Assembly (NCBI RefSeq): GCF_010882175.1
Contig: NZ_WKLH01000002.1
Coordinates: 496,001-560,000, forward strand
From: Mangrovibacterium lignilyticum
Lineage (GTDB): Bacteria; Bacteroidota; Bacteroidia; Bacteroidales; Prolixibacteraceae
Length of the DNA stretch: 64,000 nt
Reading direction: 5' to 3'
Within the stretch, counting starts at the first letter, position 1. The number at the start of each line of letters is the position of its first letter. The position numbers were made by a program, and so were the translations under genes. This document shows positions 27,083 to 36,511 of this stretch, piece by piece. The notes beneath the pieces were generated by a model. The model saw only the letters and a program-made list of their open reading frames with translations. It searched no databases and was not told the origin of the DNA.

Positions 27083-29626
27083 ATGCCAGAAATAAAGGAC
27101 ATGCCGTTTAATGAATACATCTTGCAATGTACCAATGACGAAGTGACTGGGTCGAGCGCTTCGATGATATCGCATTGGAACATTCTATTTAAAAATATAG
27201 AAAAGATTGGTTACGCGGAAATGAGTTCCCGCCAATCGGATCTGAATTGGTATCTGTCGGAGAACGGTGTTACCTACAACGTCTATAATGACCCTCATGG
27301 ACTTAACCGCCCATGGAATCTCAATACGATTCCAACGCTTATGGATTCGAAAGAATGGGGAGTCATTGAGAAAGGGATTCAGCAACGTGCCGAATTATTC
27401 AATCTGATTCTGAAAGATCTGTATGGCAAACGCGAATTAATAAAAAAAGGAATTGTTCCTCAAGAAGTCATATACAGTCACAGGGGGTTTATTCGTCCTT
27501 GCGACCAAATTTCGTACTTATCGGATAAGCAACTGTTGATATACGGAGCCGATATAGCCCGTGGTCCCGACGGCCAAATGTGGATTTACAGCGACCGCAC
27601 CCAGGCTCCTTCCGGAATGGGCTATGCGCTGGAAAACCGACAAACGATTGGACGGGTTCTTCCCGAATTGGCGCAGGGATTGAAGGTCCGCAAATTATCG
27701 GTATTCTTTCAACATTTCAATAACCTTTTAATTAATGCGTCACCTCGCAAAACGGATTCGCCCAATATTGTGGTGTTAACGCCCGGACCGCTAAACGAAA
27801 CCTATTTTGAGCACGCCTACCTGGCATCACACCTAGGATATCCGCTGGTTCAGGGAAATGACCTGGTTGCCCGTGATGGCTATTTGTGGATGAAATCGCT
27901 CAAAGGGTTAAAACGGGTTGATGTGGTACTGCGCCGGGTTGATGACTTTTATACGGATCCGCTTGAGCTACGGGAAGATTCGCAACTTGGAGTACCGGGA
28001 CTGCTTGAAGTTGTCAGACTGAAGAATGTGAATATCATCAATCCCATTGGTTCCCGAGTACTGGAAAACCCGGGACTTATTCCATTTATTCCCGGTATTG
28101 CCCGATATTTTTTGAAAGAAGATTTAATCCTTCCGCAAGTCGCATCATGGTGGTGCGGACAGCAAAAGGAACGCAACTATGTGCTTAACCATTTGAATGA
28201 GTTGGTGGTTCGACGAATTGACCGACCACAAAAAGATAATTCGTTCATCTGCTATGAAATGAACACCGAAGATTTAGATCATCTCCGAAAGCAGATCATC
28301 GATCGCCCCTACCGCTTTGTTGCACAGGAGCGAATCGGTTTTTCAACCACTCCGACCCTGATTAATCAAACCCTCGAAGCCCGCAATATGGCTATCCGCA
28401 CATTTGGGGTTGCCACAGAGAAAGGCTACGAAATTATGCCTGGAGGATTGGTTCGGGTAGCTTCGTCCGTTAACAATTCGGTTGTATCCAATCAAACCGG
28501 CGGACTAAGTAAAGATTTTTGGGTAATTGATGACAAGGAAGATAATGCCAATAGCCGGTTTTCGCTGATTACACCTTCCCATATAATTGGTAAAGGATTG
28601 GACGACTTACCTAGTTTAACAGCCGAGAATCTATACTGGGCCGGACGCTATGTTGGCCGGGCATTGTCCACATCCCGCTTTCTGCGTATGGTTCTGAAAC
28701 AGATGAATTTCACCAACTTCAACGAGCGAAAACCAAATAATCAAAGTCTTGATGCGCTGTTTCGGGCCGTTACTAACCTGACCTGTACATTTCCGGGCTT
28801 CGTTGGAGAAAAACCCATTCAAGACCCGGTTGCTGAAATCTATTCGGTTATTTTAGACAAGAACAGATCAGGGAGCTTGTCGCACACCATGTCTATGTTT
28901 TTCAATGCCTACTATTCAATCCGAAATCTCTGGTCATCGGACATGTGGCGGGTTTTTGAACGTATAAATACGATCTGGAGAACGATTGAAAACGAAAAGA
29001 ACATTACAAACAGAAAATTGATCCAAACTCTCGATCAATTAATTACGCGCCTGATTGCATTTATGGGATTGGTTGAAGAAAGCATCCTTATTGAACAGGG
29101 GCTGCTGTTGTATTTCATTGGTCTTCAGTTGGAACTCAGTATGCTCAACATTTCCAAATGTCGCAGTCTGTTGGTCGTAAAATACAATGAACATATTGAA
29201 TATGAAATTCTTGAATCGCTGCTAAACAGTCACGAAAGTCTGAATATATACCGGCATAGCTACCGCTCGTACATCAAAATGGAAAATGTGATTGACTTGA
29301 TTATTTTAGACCAGAAATATCCCCGATCTGTGGCATTTCGTTTTAACCGCTTAAATAAAGACCTGGCTGTTTTACCGCAATCACAGGTCACCCACGAATT
29401 GAGCAGCTACGAAAAGTTCATTTTTGAAGGATTTTCCAAACTAAGATTGGCAACAAGCGTTGAATTAGGTAAAACCGATGAGGAAACCGGGTTACGAGAA
29501 AATTTGGATCGGTTGCTTTCAGAATTAAGTAATCTTTTATTTCAAACATCCTTGTCGATAACAACAACATATTTCAGCCATAGCTACCGACAAAACCAAT
29601 TAATTCATCAAAGTTTTTCAGAATAA
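27083..29626 (+). CDS. Fused permuted ATP-grasp and alpha-E protein
   Basis: An 847-residue fusion of a second permuted ATP-grasp domain (about 1-490) with a second alpha-E domain (about 510-840, beginning LTAENLYWAGRYVGRALSTSRF). In the ligase part, the place where the first copy has EDNLRCPSG reads SDRTQAPSG, and the glycine-rich loop is replaced by VRRIDRPQKDNSF. The two ligases have therefore diverged at ATP/metal-binding positions, a pattern I believe is usual for the long members. It may be a non-catalytic or differently specific partner of the first ligase. It begins 4 bp after the DUF2126 gene and ends 1 bp before the next start. Confidence 0.85.
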   Translation: MPEIKDMPFNEYILQCTNDEVTGSSASMISHWNILFKNIEKIGYAEMSSRQSDLNWYLSENGVTYNVYNDPHGLNRPWNLNTIPTLMDSKEWGVIEKGIQQRAELFNLILKDLYGKRELIKKGIVPQEVIYSHRGFIRPCDQISYLSDKQLLIYGADIARGPDGQMWIYSDRTQAPSGMGYALENRQTIGRVLPELAQGLKVRKLSVFFQHFNNLLINASPRKTDSPNIVVLTPGPLNETYFEHAYLASHLGYPLVQGNDLVARDGYLWMKSLKGLKRVDVVLRRVDDFYTDPLELREDSQLGVPGLLEVVRLKNVNIINPIGSRVLENPGLIPFIPGIARYFLKEDLILPQVASWWCGQQKERNYVLNHLNELVVRRIDRPQKDNSFICYEMNTEDLDHLRKQIIDRPYRFVAQERIGFSTTPTLINQTLEARNMAIRTFGVATEKGYEIMPGGLVRVASSVNNSVVSNQTGGLSKDFWVIDDKEDNANSRFSLITPSHIIGKGLDDLPSLTAENLYWAGRYVGRALSTSRFLRMVLKQMNFTNFNERKPNNQSLDALFRAVTNLTCTFPGFVGEKPIQDPVAEIYSVILDKNRSGSLSHTMSMFFNAYYSIRNLWSSDMWRVFERINTIWRTIENEKNITNRKLIQTLDQLITRLIAFMGLVEESILIEQGLLLYFIGLQLELSMLNISKCRSLLVVKYNEHIEYEILESLLNSHESLNIYRHSYRSYIKMENVIDLIILDQKYPRSVAFRFNRLNKDLAVLPQSQVTHELSSYEKFIFEGFSKLRLATSVELGKTDEETGLRENLDRLLSELSNLLFQTSLSITTTYFSHSYRQNQLIHQSFSE

Positions 29627-29627
29627 T

Positions 29628-30542
29628 ATGATCTTCCAGGTACTCCATAAAACCAATTACCAGTACGACAACTTTGTCAGCTATTGCCACAATATGGCTA
29701 CGCTAAAACCTCGCAATATGGAGGGACAGAAACTATTGGATTTTAAGCTGGAGATTGGTCCACAAACATCTGAAATCAGCGAACGTTTGGATTTCTTTGG
29801 AAATCATTTGACCCGTTTTTCAATTCAGGAGCCTCACAACCAGCTCAAAGTGGTTTCAAAAAGTATAATTGAGCGGAATTATCAAGATATTACGGCAAGA
29901 TACCAATCTGATGCTTGCCGGTCAGTCACCATGCAACAAGCCACGGTATGCATGAATTCGTTGACTCCTGAGTGTTTAGATGCCCGGCAATATATTCTGG
30001 AGTCTCCCCTAATTCGAAAAATTGCGCCGGCAATACGGGAGTATGGTGCAGAATCTTTTCAGCCCAACCGCTCAGTGTTTGATGCAGCCCGCGAACTGAT
30101 GCAACGAATCTATACCGATTTTCAGTTTGTACCCGGTTTTTCGGATGTTGCGACTCCACTGCATGAGGTTTTCGCAGAACGGAAAGGTGTTTGTCAGGAT
30201 TTTGCTCAAATAGCTATTGCCTGTATCCGGTCGGTTGGATTGCCAACGCGCTACATGAGTGGATATATTGAAACCATTCCGCCTGAAGGCAAAGAAAAGC
30301 TTATTGGAGCAGATGCTTCACATGCCTGGTTTTCAGTTTACATTCCCGGTTTTGGGTGGGTCGACTTTGATCCTACCAACAATTTGATTCCGGAAAATCA
30401 ACATTTGGTGGTTGCTTGGGGACGAGACTACTATGATGTTCCCCCATTGAAAGGTGTCATATACAGTAACGGCAACAATGAAATGAGCGTTTCGGTAGAT
30501 ATCCGGGAAGCAAAATTCGATCAAAATACTGTTTCGCTATAG
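29628..30542 (+). CDS. Small transglutaminase-family protein
   Basis: Protein of 304 residues: bacterial transglutaminase N-domain (about 1-90) plus a core with Cys189 (ERKGVCQDFAQIAIAC), His232 (ADASHAWFSVY) and Asp247 (WVDFDPTNN). Unlike the large paralogue it lacks DUF2126. It has no signal peptide, so it probably works in the cytosol with the two ligases. It is the last gene of the array, starting 1 bp after the fused ligase. It may trim or cross-link what the ligases make. Confidence 0.88.
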   Translation: MIFQVLHKTNYQYDNFVSYCHNMATLKPRNMEGQKLLDFKLEIGPQTSEISERLDFFGNHLTRFSIQEPHNQLKVVSKSIIERNYQDITARYQSDACRSVTMQQATVCMNSLTPECLDARQYILESPLIRKIAPAIREYGAESFQPNRSVFDAARELMQRIYTDFQFVPGFSDVATPLHEVFAERKGVCQDFAQIAIACIRSVGLPTRYMSGYIETIPPEGKEKLIGADASHAWFSVYIPGFGWVDFDPTNNLIPENQHLVVAWGRDYYDVPPLKGVIYSNGNNEMSVSVDIREAKFDQNTVSL

Positions 30543-30550
30543 GTAAATAA

Positions 30551-30572
30551 GGCACTCAACTCTTTGAGTACC
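30551..30572 (+). terminator. Weak hairpin after the transglutaminase array
   Basis: Stem ACTCAA/TTGAGT flanked by GG and CC, loop of about 4 bases, 8 bases past the stop codon. It is not followed by a proper T-run, so this is only a candidate for the array's transcript end. Confidence 0.35.
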
Positions 30573-30733
30573 TAAAATGTAAACCCAAAAAGCATAAGAT
30601 ATAATTACCGTTTATACCTTACCATATTTTCATTTAGCCATCACATGATTGAACTGACTGAAAATAAACTCGCAGAGTTTGTTCAAATGAGTCCGACATA
30701 AATAAAACAACCGTACTTCTCCTGTAAATTTTC

Positions 30734-31522
30734 TTAGTTTTTAAGTGGCTTGGTAAAATCAGGAATAATGCTTCTTACCGCCTCCTTCACATCAATATAT
30801 TCATCCAATTGATTGAGTGAGATAACCGAAAATCCATTCCCGGAAAGATAAGTCAGATATTCTTCAAATAGCTCCGGCGGAGTAGTTACCCAAGGATGCT
30901 CAACATCGGGCACGCCGTGGATTGTGAGCACCACGATTTTGCCTTCTTTCGCCTCGGAAAAGGCTTGCATAATCTCCTGTTTATTTTCCGAATTCATTGC
31001 CCAACTTGGAATTAAAAGCGGATGATCAACTACCGGATTATAGGCACGACTTCCCCCTGCCCGGGCAAAATGATACCCTTCTTCTTTTAAAACTTCCAAG
31101 GCTGACAAATTGAGTCCATAGCCCGGGTATGCAAAATTGGTTGGTTTTGGAATATCCAGCGAATCGCATTTATCATCAATATACTTGAGTACTTCCACTG
31201 CTTTCTCTTTCGACAAACTGTTGATATGCTCATGGTGCCGCGTATGGTTAGCAATTTCGAACCCCATTCTATTCAAGGCTGCAATCTGCCGCCAATTCAT
31301 ATATTTACTGCTATCCTTAAAATTGGGCTGAAATTCGCAGATAAAAAAAGTACCTCCAAAACCAAACTTTTCCAATAATGGCGCGACTATGCTGTATTGA
31401 CTGGCTGTAGCATCGTCGAACGTGAGCACAACTAATTTATCGGGAATTGGCATTTTTATAATCTGAGCATTGACATAACCGATGGTTGTCATTAGTATGA
31501 AAAGAGCCACAATTTTCTTCAT
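30734..31522 (-). CDS. Secreted polysaccharide deacetylase (CE4-like)
   Basis: Protein of 262 residues with a signal peptide (about 1-19, IVALFILMTTIGYVNA). The NodB-homology core has the metal/catalytic motif LTFDDAT (Asp36, Asp37) and the HxxxH pair His93/His97 (NHTRHHEH), then YPGYG and a late LTIHGVPD histidine motif. It should remove N- or O-acetyl groups from a surface or environmental glycan in the periplasm. The target is not predictable. It is transcribed toward the ATP-grasp array's end and stands alone, 82 bp after the FBPase gene. Confidence 0.85.
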   Translation of the reverse strand: MKKIVALFILMTTIGYVNAQIIKMPIPDKLVVLTFDDATASQYSIVAPLLEKFGFGGTFFICEFQPNFKDSSKYMNWRQIAALNRMGFEIANHTRHHEHINSLSKEKAVEVLKYIDDKCDSLDIPKPTNFAYPGYGLNLSALEVLKEEGYHFARAGGSRAYNPVVDHPLLIPSWAMNSENKQEIMQAFSEAKEGKIVVLTIHGVPDVEHPWVTTPPELFEEYLTYLSGNGFSVISLNQLDEYIDVKEAVRSIIPDFTKPLKN

Positions 31523-31604
31523 GATTAGTTTTGATTAAGAATCATCGTTTCACGATTAGATCTTTCACTGACACTGTTAAAAAACGAGTGCTCATTTTAT
31601 CCCT

Positions 31605-33605
31605 CTAAACACTCTTAACTTTTACCACTCCCTTTCGATAGGCATCAAGAAGTCGGTTCAAATCTCCAATCTGATTTTTGAAACTAACACCGATATCGGT
31701 ATCCCCGACAATGATCCGGTCAGTTGCCCGCTCAATCATATTTCGTGTCGAAACAATATCAGCTTCCTCCCGAATAGCGCTTCGTCTGGACTCGAAAGGA
31801 GCATGTTCTGCAAGAATCAGACTATACGAATCATAGATTAAGGTATAGCCTGCAATTCCTGTTACTTTTTGGTATGGTTTGGACATTCCTCCATCAATTA
31901 CAAACAGTTTTCCTTCAGCTTTAACCGGACTCTCCCCTTTCGCAACCTTGACCGGAACATGCCCATTAACGATATGTGATTTTTCAGGATCGAGTCCAAA
32001 CTCTTCTAAAATACGTACACAGGTTTCCTTATCATCCCGTAATTTGTAATACGTATTACTCTCCTCCCGTTGGGCTTCTTTATCATTCAGAAAATAGCGC
32101 TCAAAAGTGGCCATTTTTTTCTTTCCAAACAGCGGAGAATCGGCGCCGCACCATAAGTACCACATATAGTCGCGATCTCTGCTCCTCTTGTCTTGTCGCT
32201 CACGGTTGTAATATGCCCGCCGCGAAATAAGATCGAATTGCTGACACAGAGCCTTTCCTTTATATTGCTTTCCGTGAATGGTAACTTCCTTGAAGTCTCC
32301 TTTGTCATCCAGCGGAATACATCCGTGATACAACAAATTTGAGTTGTAGGCCAAAAAAGTGCTTCCTTTGGAAAACAACGTCCTCACGTGTCGCTGCAAG
32401 CGCTCGCAATTGAGGAACGAAAAACGAAGTTTTTCAGCCAACTCTTTTTCTTCGGGAGTCAACTCATACGGATTTTTAGGATCAATGGTCGGGAAATTGG
32501 TATCAGTTAACTCCAGTTCACGTCCATCAATTGTAATCCTACCTTTTTCATAGTCAATTTTATCCAACAGTAAACGATCCTCCATATGCATTTCCGGACT
32601 TCGCTTAATAATTTCGGCGCTAAGCTTCATCTCAAGAACCATGACAGCCTTATGCATTTTACTGGTCAGTTTTACATGGGTTGATCCGATATTTTCGGGA
32701 GGTGTATTAACCGGGATGAAGGCCTCACAAGGATCACCTTTGTAAGCATTCATTGCAAAAGTTGCCAGTGGTAAAAGATTGATGCCATAAGCATCTTCGA
32801 GGGTATCCAGGTTGTCATATCGGGCACTAATGCGGATTACCCCTGCAATACTCGCTCGAATTCCGGCTGCTGCAGCCATCCAAAAAATATCATGATTTCC
32901 CCACTGGATATCAACCGATTTATGGTTATGAATCACATCCATTACCTTGTCTGCATGAGGGCCGCGATCAAAAATATCCCCGATAATATGCAGGCGATCA
33001 ATCAGCAGCGTTTGAATGAACTTACTTATGGCAACAATAAACTGATTGGCGCGGTCAACATTGATGATTGACGTTATGATACTGTTGTAGTATTGTTCTT
33101 TTTTAGCGTTTCGCTCATTGAGCAATTCATCGATTACATAGGCAAAATCTTCCGGCATTGCTTTCCTCACCTTCGAACGGGTATATTTATCAGCCGAAAC
33201 GCGGGCCACTTCAATCAAGCGGAGGAGCGTGACTGAATACCAACTTTCAAGATCTTCTTCCTCTCGCATGATGATTTCCAGTTTTTCTTCCGGGTAATAA
33301 ATGAGTGTGGCTAATTGTCGCTTCGTTTTTTCGTCCAATGAATATTGGTACACGGCGTCAATTTTTTTACGCACCATGCCGGAAGCGTTCCGTAAAACAT
33401 GGCTAAACGTTTCGTATGCCCCGTGTATATCGGTCAGAAAATGTTCCGTCCCCTTTGGTAGGTTCAGAATAGCTTCCAGGTTAATAATTTCAGTACATAC
33501 AGACTGAACAGTTGGAAATTTTTCAGCGAGTAAATTAAGATGCTTTAATTCGTCAACACTGTAATCGTTTTTCAACGATTCACTTTCTTCGTAATCCAAA
33601 ACCAT
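31605..33605 (-). CDS. fbp: Fructose-1,6-bisphosphatase, class III
   Basis: Gluconeogenic enzyme of 666 residues that hydrolyses fructose 1,6-bisphosphate to fructose 6-phosphate. Class III enzymes are metallophosphoesterases and the motifs are clear: Asp59/His61 (FLTDIHGAYETF), Asp210/Asp213 (IIGDIFDRGPHADK) and Asn237-His238 (WGNHDIFW), followed by a late NGHVPVK histidine motif. Length and layout match the Firmicutes/Bacteroidota form. The gene stands alone. About 120 bases before its start lies an unusual set of overlapping stems, listed separately. Confidence 0.93.
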   Translation of the reverse strand: MVLDYEESESLKNDYSVDELKHLNLLAEKFPTVQSVCTEIINLEAILNLPKGTEHFLTDIHGAYETFSHVLRNASGMVRKKIDAVYQYSLDEKTKRQLATLIYYPEEKLEIIMREEEDLESWYSVTLLRLIEVARVSADKYTRSKVRKAMPEDFAYVIDELLNERNAKKEQYYNSIITSIINVDRANQFIVAISKFIQTLLIDRLHIIGDIFDRGPHADKVMDVIHNHKSVDIQWGNHDIFWMAAAAGIRASIAGVIRISARYDNLDTLEDAYGINLLPLATFAMNAYKGDPCEAFIPVNTPPENIGSTHVKLTSKMHKAVMVLEMKLSAEIIKRSPEMHMEDRLLLDKIDYEKGRITIDGRELELTDTNFPTIDPKNPYELTPEEKELAEKLRFSFLNCERLQRHVRTLFSKGSTFLAYNSNLLYHGCIPLDDKGDFKEVTIHGKQYKGKALCQQFDLISRRAYYNRERQDKRSRDRDYMWYLWCGADSPLFGKKKMATFERYFLNDKEAQREESNTYYKLRDDKETCVRILEEFGLDPEKSHIVNGHVPVKVAKGESPVKAEGKLFVIDGGMSKPYQKVTGIAGYTLIYDSYSLILAEHAPFESRRSAIREEADIVSTRNMIERATDRIIVGDTDIGVSFKNQIGDLNRLLDAYRKGVVKVKSV

Positions 33606-33966
33606 CTTTAAAGTAAATTAGGTTGATATTATTCGTAGAGAATTGTATTCACGCTGGTTAATTTCAGAGAAAACTAACAGCACTACTAATATAGTAAACT
33701 TGGAGACAAAAACAGGAAAAGCCCGAAAGTTCATTCTGATTCCTAATTCAGACTACTTTCGAGAATGAACTCTTAGCTTAGTCTCCTCATTTATATCAGC
33801 TTTGCGAATTCAAATAGTGAAAGACAGAACAGTCATATCTATCCTAAAGAGCTGATAACGAAGTCAACGAATAATGGCAGAGGTGCCGCCATTGTGGAGA
33901 AGCAGGTCGACTTTTCAACTTTACGAACAACAAAGGGTCAGAACGGAAAACGAATCCGACACATTC
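33606..33966. other. Intergenic region, 361 bp, structured but non-coding
   Basis: Spacer between the end of the symporter gene and the FBPase start (both minus strand). It contains the overlapping stems at 33724-33771 and a smaller hairpin AATGGC/GCCATT at 33873-33893. No coding frame with recognisable content and no tRNA is seen. Confidence 0.6.
33724..33771 (-). promoter_or_regulatory. Overlapping alternative stems (terminator or leader)
   Basis: Read on the minus strand, a perfect 10-bp stem AGTTCATTCT/AGAATGAACT is followed by TTCGGGCTTTTCCTGTTTTTG, which looks like a terminator for the symporter operon. A second perfect 7-bp pairing CGAAAGT/ACTTTCG shares bases with the first stem, so both cannot form fully at once. 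An inner TCTGA/TCAGA pair is also possible. The end is about 120 bases before the FBPase start. It may be a plain terminator or an attenuator-like leader. Confidence 0.5.
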
Positions 33967-35454
33967 TCAGGCGTTCACTGCGACTTTTTTCCTTACGCGA
34001 TGAATGACATTCCCCCCCAGAAAACCAACAACAAAAATGGCAACTGTACCGAAAACAATGGACAAATAACTATGAAGCGGACTCGCATAGTCCTCGAGTC
34101 CCCACTCCGGGAACCAAATAGGTGAAAGGCTCATCCAACCAATTACTAATACGCCCACAATTACCCCAGCGATGGCTGGTTTACCGGTCACCTTAGGAGC
34201 GACATAGCCCAACAGGAAGAGCCCCAACATACCGCCACTGAAGATTGATGCCAATTTCCACCAGGCATCCAATGCGCTTTGCACATTAATCATAGCAATA
34301 GCAACTCCAATGCTAAAAAAACTAAATAAGAATGAAGCCGAATACAAAATCATCATCGACTTTTTCCCATTTTCAGGATCATCAGACAGCTTGAAAAAAT
34401 CAGTCAGAATAACCGTTGCGGAACTGTTGATACTGGTTGAGATGGTACTCATCCCGGCCGCAAAAACCGAAGCAATCAGAAAACCGGTGAAGCCAACAGG
34501 CAGCTGGTTCGCAATAAACCAAGGGAATACTTTATCGGCTGGAGTTCCTTCCAGCAATAAACCGGACTTTGCCTGATAAAAAGAGAAAAGTGCTGTTCCG
34601 ATAAACAGAAACATGGCCGACACCGGTACGTAAAGTAGTCCTCCCACCAAAGCTGATTTCTTGGCTTCACGCTCCGAACTGGAAGTCATGTAACGTTGAA
34701 TGTAGTTTTGGTCGATTCCGTAATTCTGAAGGTTGATGAAAATACCGTAAATCAAGACCACCCAAAAGGTTGAGCTGGTCAATTCCGTACCAAAACTCCC
34801 CAAACTGAACTTATCGTTTGCGGCTGCTATTTCAAAAATCTGCCCCACCCCTTCCGGCATGGCGAATATCAACGTGCCAATACAGAATACCGCTCCAAGA
34901 ATCAAAATGATCGCCTGAATGGCATCTGTCCATACAACAGCCTGTATTCCGCCCAGGAGCGAATAAAGCATGACACTGAATCCGGTTACAATGATAATGG
35001 TCGCCATGTCCCAATTCAGCAATGTGTGTACCATCAGTGCCAGCAGAAAAAGAATGGTTCCTGCCCGCATCAACTGCGTGAGTAAATACATGACCGACAC
35101 ATAAACTTTAGCCCAGGTACCAAATCGGTTTTCCAGGTAGGTGTATGCCGAAGGACTGTTTACAGAACGGTATAACGGAACAAAAAAGCGCACCGCCATA
35201 TACGATGCAAATGGAATCGATAGGCTGAAAGCAAAGGCATTCCAGTTGGTCAGATAAGCCTGACCCGGTAGGGCCAGGTAACTGATACTACTCACAAAAG
35301 TGGCAAAAATCGACAAGGAAATCACCCAGGTTGGGATACTCTGATTTCCCAAAGTAAAAGCTGAGGCTGACTTATTTTTTTTATAAAATGAACTGCCGAA
35401 TAAAACAATTCCAACTAAATAGGCTATAAATATGATAACGTCCAGCTTACTCAT
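33967..35454 (-). CDS. SSS-family sodium:solute symporter
   Basis: Polytopic protein of 495 residues with about 13 hydrophobic helices, the normal size for sodium:solute symporters. Family traits are the first-helix loop GSSFYKKNKSASAFTLGNQ, SYLALPGQAYLTNW, the LGGIQAVVWTDAIQ signature and ASVFAAGMSTISTSINSSA in the sodium-site helix. It follows the aldolase gene by 47 bp on the same strand, so it probably imports the sugar acid released by the secreted sialidase-like protein of this operon. Sialic acid is the obvious candidate, but other acidic sugars are possible. Confidence 0.85.
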   Translation of the reverse strand: MSKLDVIIFIAYLVGIVLFGSSFYKKNKSASAFTLGNQSIPTWVISLSIFATFVSSISYLALPGQAYLTNWNAFAFSLSIPFASYMAVRFFVPLYRSVNSPSAYTYLENRFGTWAKVYVSVMYLLTQLMRAGTILFLLALMVHTLLNWDMATIIIVTGFSVMLYSLLGGIQAVVWTDAIQAIILILGAVFCIGTLIFAMPEGVGQIFEIAAANDKFSLGSFGTELTSSTFWVVLIYGIFINLQNYGIDQNYIQRYMTSSSEREAKKSALVGGLLYVPVSAMFLFIGTALFSFYQAKSGLLLEGTPADKVFPWFIANQLPVGFTGFLIASVFAAGMSTISTSINSSATVILTDFFKLSDDPENGKKSMMILYSASFLFSFFSIGVAIAMINVQSALDAWWKLASIFSGGMLGLFLLGYVAPKVTGKPAIAGVIVGVLVIGWMSLSPIWFPEWGLEDYASPLHSYLSIVFGTVAIFVVGFLGGNVIHRVRKKVAVNA

Positions 35455-35501
35455 TCGATTTTATTTCAAGTTTAGGTTTGAAAATTGATTAAATATTAGG
35501 T

Positions 35502-36428
35502 TCAAAGAAGGGATTTATAATTCAGTTTTTCCAACGCATCTTCAATAACTTTGCGCTCCGGTTCGTTAAAACGGTGGAAAGGCTCAGCCATAAAGTCGCT
35601 GCAAATTCCCATTACCGACAAGGCACATTTCAACCCTTTCAGGTAGCTTGAGCCAAACCGTCCGACATTGTAAATCGTTGTACTAATTTGCAGTACCTTT
35701 TCACGCAATTCCAATACTTTGGGCATGTCGTGCGCTGCAGCCGCATTGTACAAATCAACGTACAACTTGGGGAACATATTGGCTCCGCCGTTCACACCAC
35801 CGTGCCCGCCCATTAGCACAAATTCAGCTGTTATTTCCTCGGGACCAACCATGAACGTAAAATCCGGTCGATCCTTCAATAAATATTGAACCTGGTTAAA
35901 ATAGGACAGGTTAGCTGAACTGTCCTTCATCCCGATAATTCCGGGAATATCGGCTGCAGCACGAACCGTTTCCGGTGCAAACATCACTTTGGTATGAACC
36001 GGCATGTTGTAAATGAACAAGGGCAAAGGCATCTGTTGCATAATGCGCTTCAGGTACTCAAGCAATTCGGGTTGTCCGGATGAGAAATAATAAGGCGGTG
36101 TGATTACAACCGCATCGGCACCGTATTGAGCAGCTTTTTGCGCCAAATTCAAACTTTCGGTAAAAGCCGAATCTGATATTCCGACCAAAACGGGCACCCG
36201 CCCCTTCGCAAACTGACAACTCAACTGAATGAGTTCCTCGCGAATTTTATAACTCAAACTCGCAAACTCGCCTGTTGTTCCCAACAAAAACAAGGCATGA
36301 ACACCGCCGGAAATAACATGTTCGATCAAGCGTTCGAGTCCTTCAACATCAAGCGTATCATTGTCAAGCAACGGTGTAACCAAAGGAGGAACAATTCCTT
36401 TCAATGGCATTGAAAAATTAGGTTTCAT
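35502..36428 (-). CDS. DHDPS/N-acetylneuraminate lyase family aldolase
   Basis: Class I aldolase of 308 residues. It has the phosphate/carboxylate loop GTTGEF (about 50-54), catalytic Tyr140 (LPLFIYNMP) and Schiff-base Lys168 (IGMKDSSANL). The family includes dihydrodipicolinate synthase, sialic acid lyase and several keto-deoxy sugar acid aldolases; the context of a sialidase-like secreted protein and an SSS symporter favours a catabolic role. I moved the start to the ATG at 36428, because the longer frame adds 13 non-conserved residues. It lies between the other two genes of the operon. Confidence 0.85.
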   Translation of the reverse strand: MKPNFSMPLKGIVPPLVTPLLDNDTLDVEGLERLIEHVISGGVHALFLLGTTGEFASLSYKIREELIQLSCQFAKGRVPVLVGISDSAFTESLNLAQKAAQYGADAVVITPPYYFSSGQPELLEYLKRIMQQMPLPLFIYNMPVHTKVMFAPETVRAAADIPGIIGMKDSSANLSYFNQVQYLLKDRPDFTFMVGPEEITAEFVLMGGHGGVNGGANMFPKLYVDLYNAAAAHDMPKVLELREKVLQISTTIYNVGRFGSSYLKGLKCALSVMGICSDFMAEPFHRFNEPERKVIEDALEKLNYKSLL

Positions 36429-36511
36429 TTTATTGTTGTATAAAAGGAGAACAGTTTTGAAGGACACTTGTGCTCCCTCGGCCTAAGCCATTCTCCCGTT
36501 GGTTATTGTTT

